Source: an uncultured Sporolactobacillus sp.
Lineage (GTDB): Bacteria > Bacillota > Bacilli > Bacillales > Sporolactobacillaceae
Direction of reading: 5' to 3'
Assembly: GCA_900543345.1 (NCBI GenBank)
Contig: UQRJ01000171.1
Coordinates: 1 to 6,677, forward strand
DNA: 6,677 nt
Shown here: positions 6,646 through 6,677 of the stretch, one piece after another
How the letters are laid out: the number at the start of each line of letters is the position of its first letter
How positions within the stretch are numbered: the first letter of the stretch is position 1
Translations under genes and position numbers: made by a program
Notes under the pieces: generated by a model
Database searches by the model: none
Seen by the model: only the letters and a program-made list of their open reading frames with translations
What the model was told of the DNA's origin: nothing

Positions 6646-6677
6646 CTGTCTCTTATACACATCTGACGCTGCCGACG
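6646..6677 (-). other. Nextera read-1 adapter (reverse complement; contamination)
   Basis: CTGTCTCTTATACACATCT (6646-6664) is the full reverse-complemented Tn5 mosaic end. The remaining 13 bases, GACGCTGCCGACG, continue as the Nextera read-1 tail. Together they match 32 of that adapter's 33 bases. This is library sequence, so the genome ends at 6645 in this window. Confidence 0.98.

Noticed and set aside
5331..6662. 443-codon open frame on the - strand beginning MCIRDS
   Set aside because: It lies wholly antisense to spoIIIE, its start codon is inside the adapter, and its sequence shows no domain. It is open only because of codon bias in the real gene.

Overview
The window looks like one short assembled contig rather than a slice of a chromosome. 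Both ends carry Illumina Nextera (Tn5 transposase) adapter sequence: bases 1-13 are the end of the mosaic-end oligo, and bases 6646-6677 are the reverse complement of the read-1 adapter. The genomic part is therefore about 14-6645.

The content points to an endospore-forming or closely related Bacilli (Firmicutes) genome of moderate GC. All four genes are on the + strand. Their sequences resemble Bacillus subtilis DapG, DapA, RNase J2 and SpoIIIE, in the same relative order as on the B. subtilis chromosome. AGGAG-type Shine-Dalgarno sites, GTG and TTG starts, and U-tailed hairpin terminators also fit Firmicutes. I cannot assign a genus from the sequence alone.

Layout: (1) dapG (80-1327), aspartokinase I, followed after 5 nt by dapA (1333-2229), dihydrodipicolinate synthase. 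These form a two-gene unit that feeds aspartate into the diaminopimelate/lysine and dipicolinate branch, with an imperfect terminator at 2257-2303. (2) A 384-nt AT-richer intergenic region (2230-2613) with no convincing gene. It has a good sigma-A-type promoter at 2523-2552. (3) rnjB (2614-4281), an RNase J2-type beta-CASP/metallo-beta-lactamase protein whose metal-binding motifs are badly degraded, closed by a perfect 12-bp hairpin terminator at 4284-4314. (4) spoIIIE (4434-6645), an FtsK/SpoIIIE DNA translocase, complete at the N terminus and cut by the contig end inside the C-terminal winged-helix (gamma) domain. The tepA gene found between rnjB and spoIIIE in B. subtilis is absent.

This is ordinary core-genome territory: cell-wall/spore precursor synthesis, RNA turnover and chromosome translocation. 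I found no new system. The points most worth attention are the adapter ends, which create false peptides on both strands, and the unusually degenerate RNase J2 active site.
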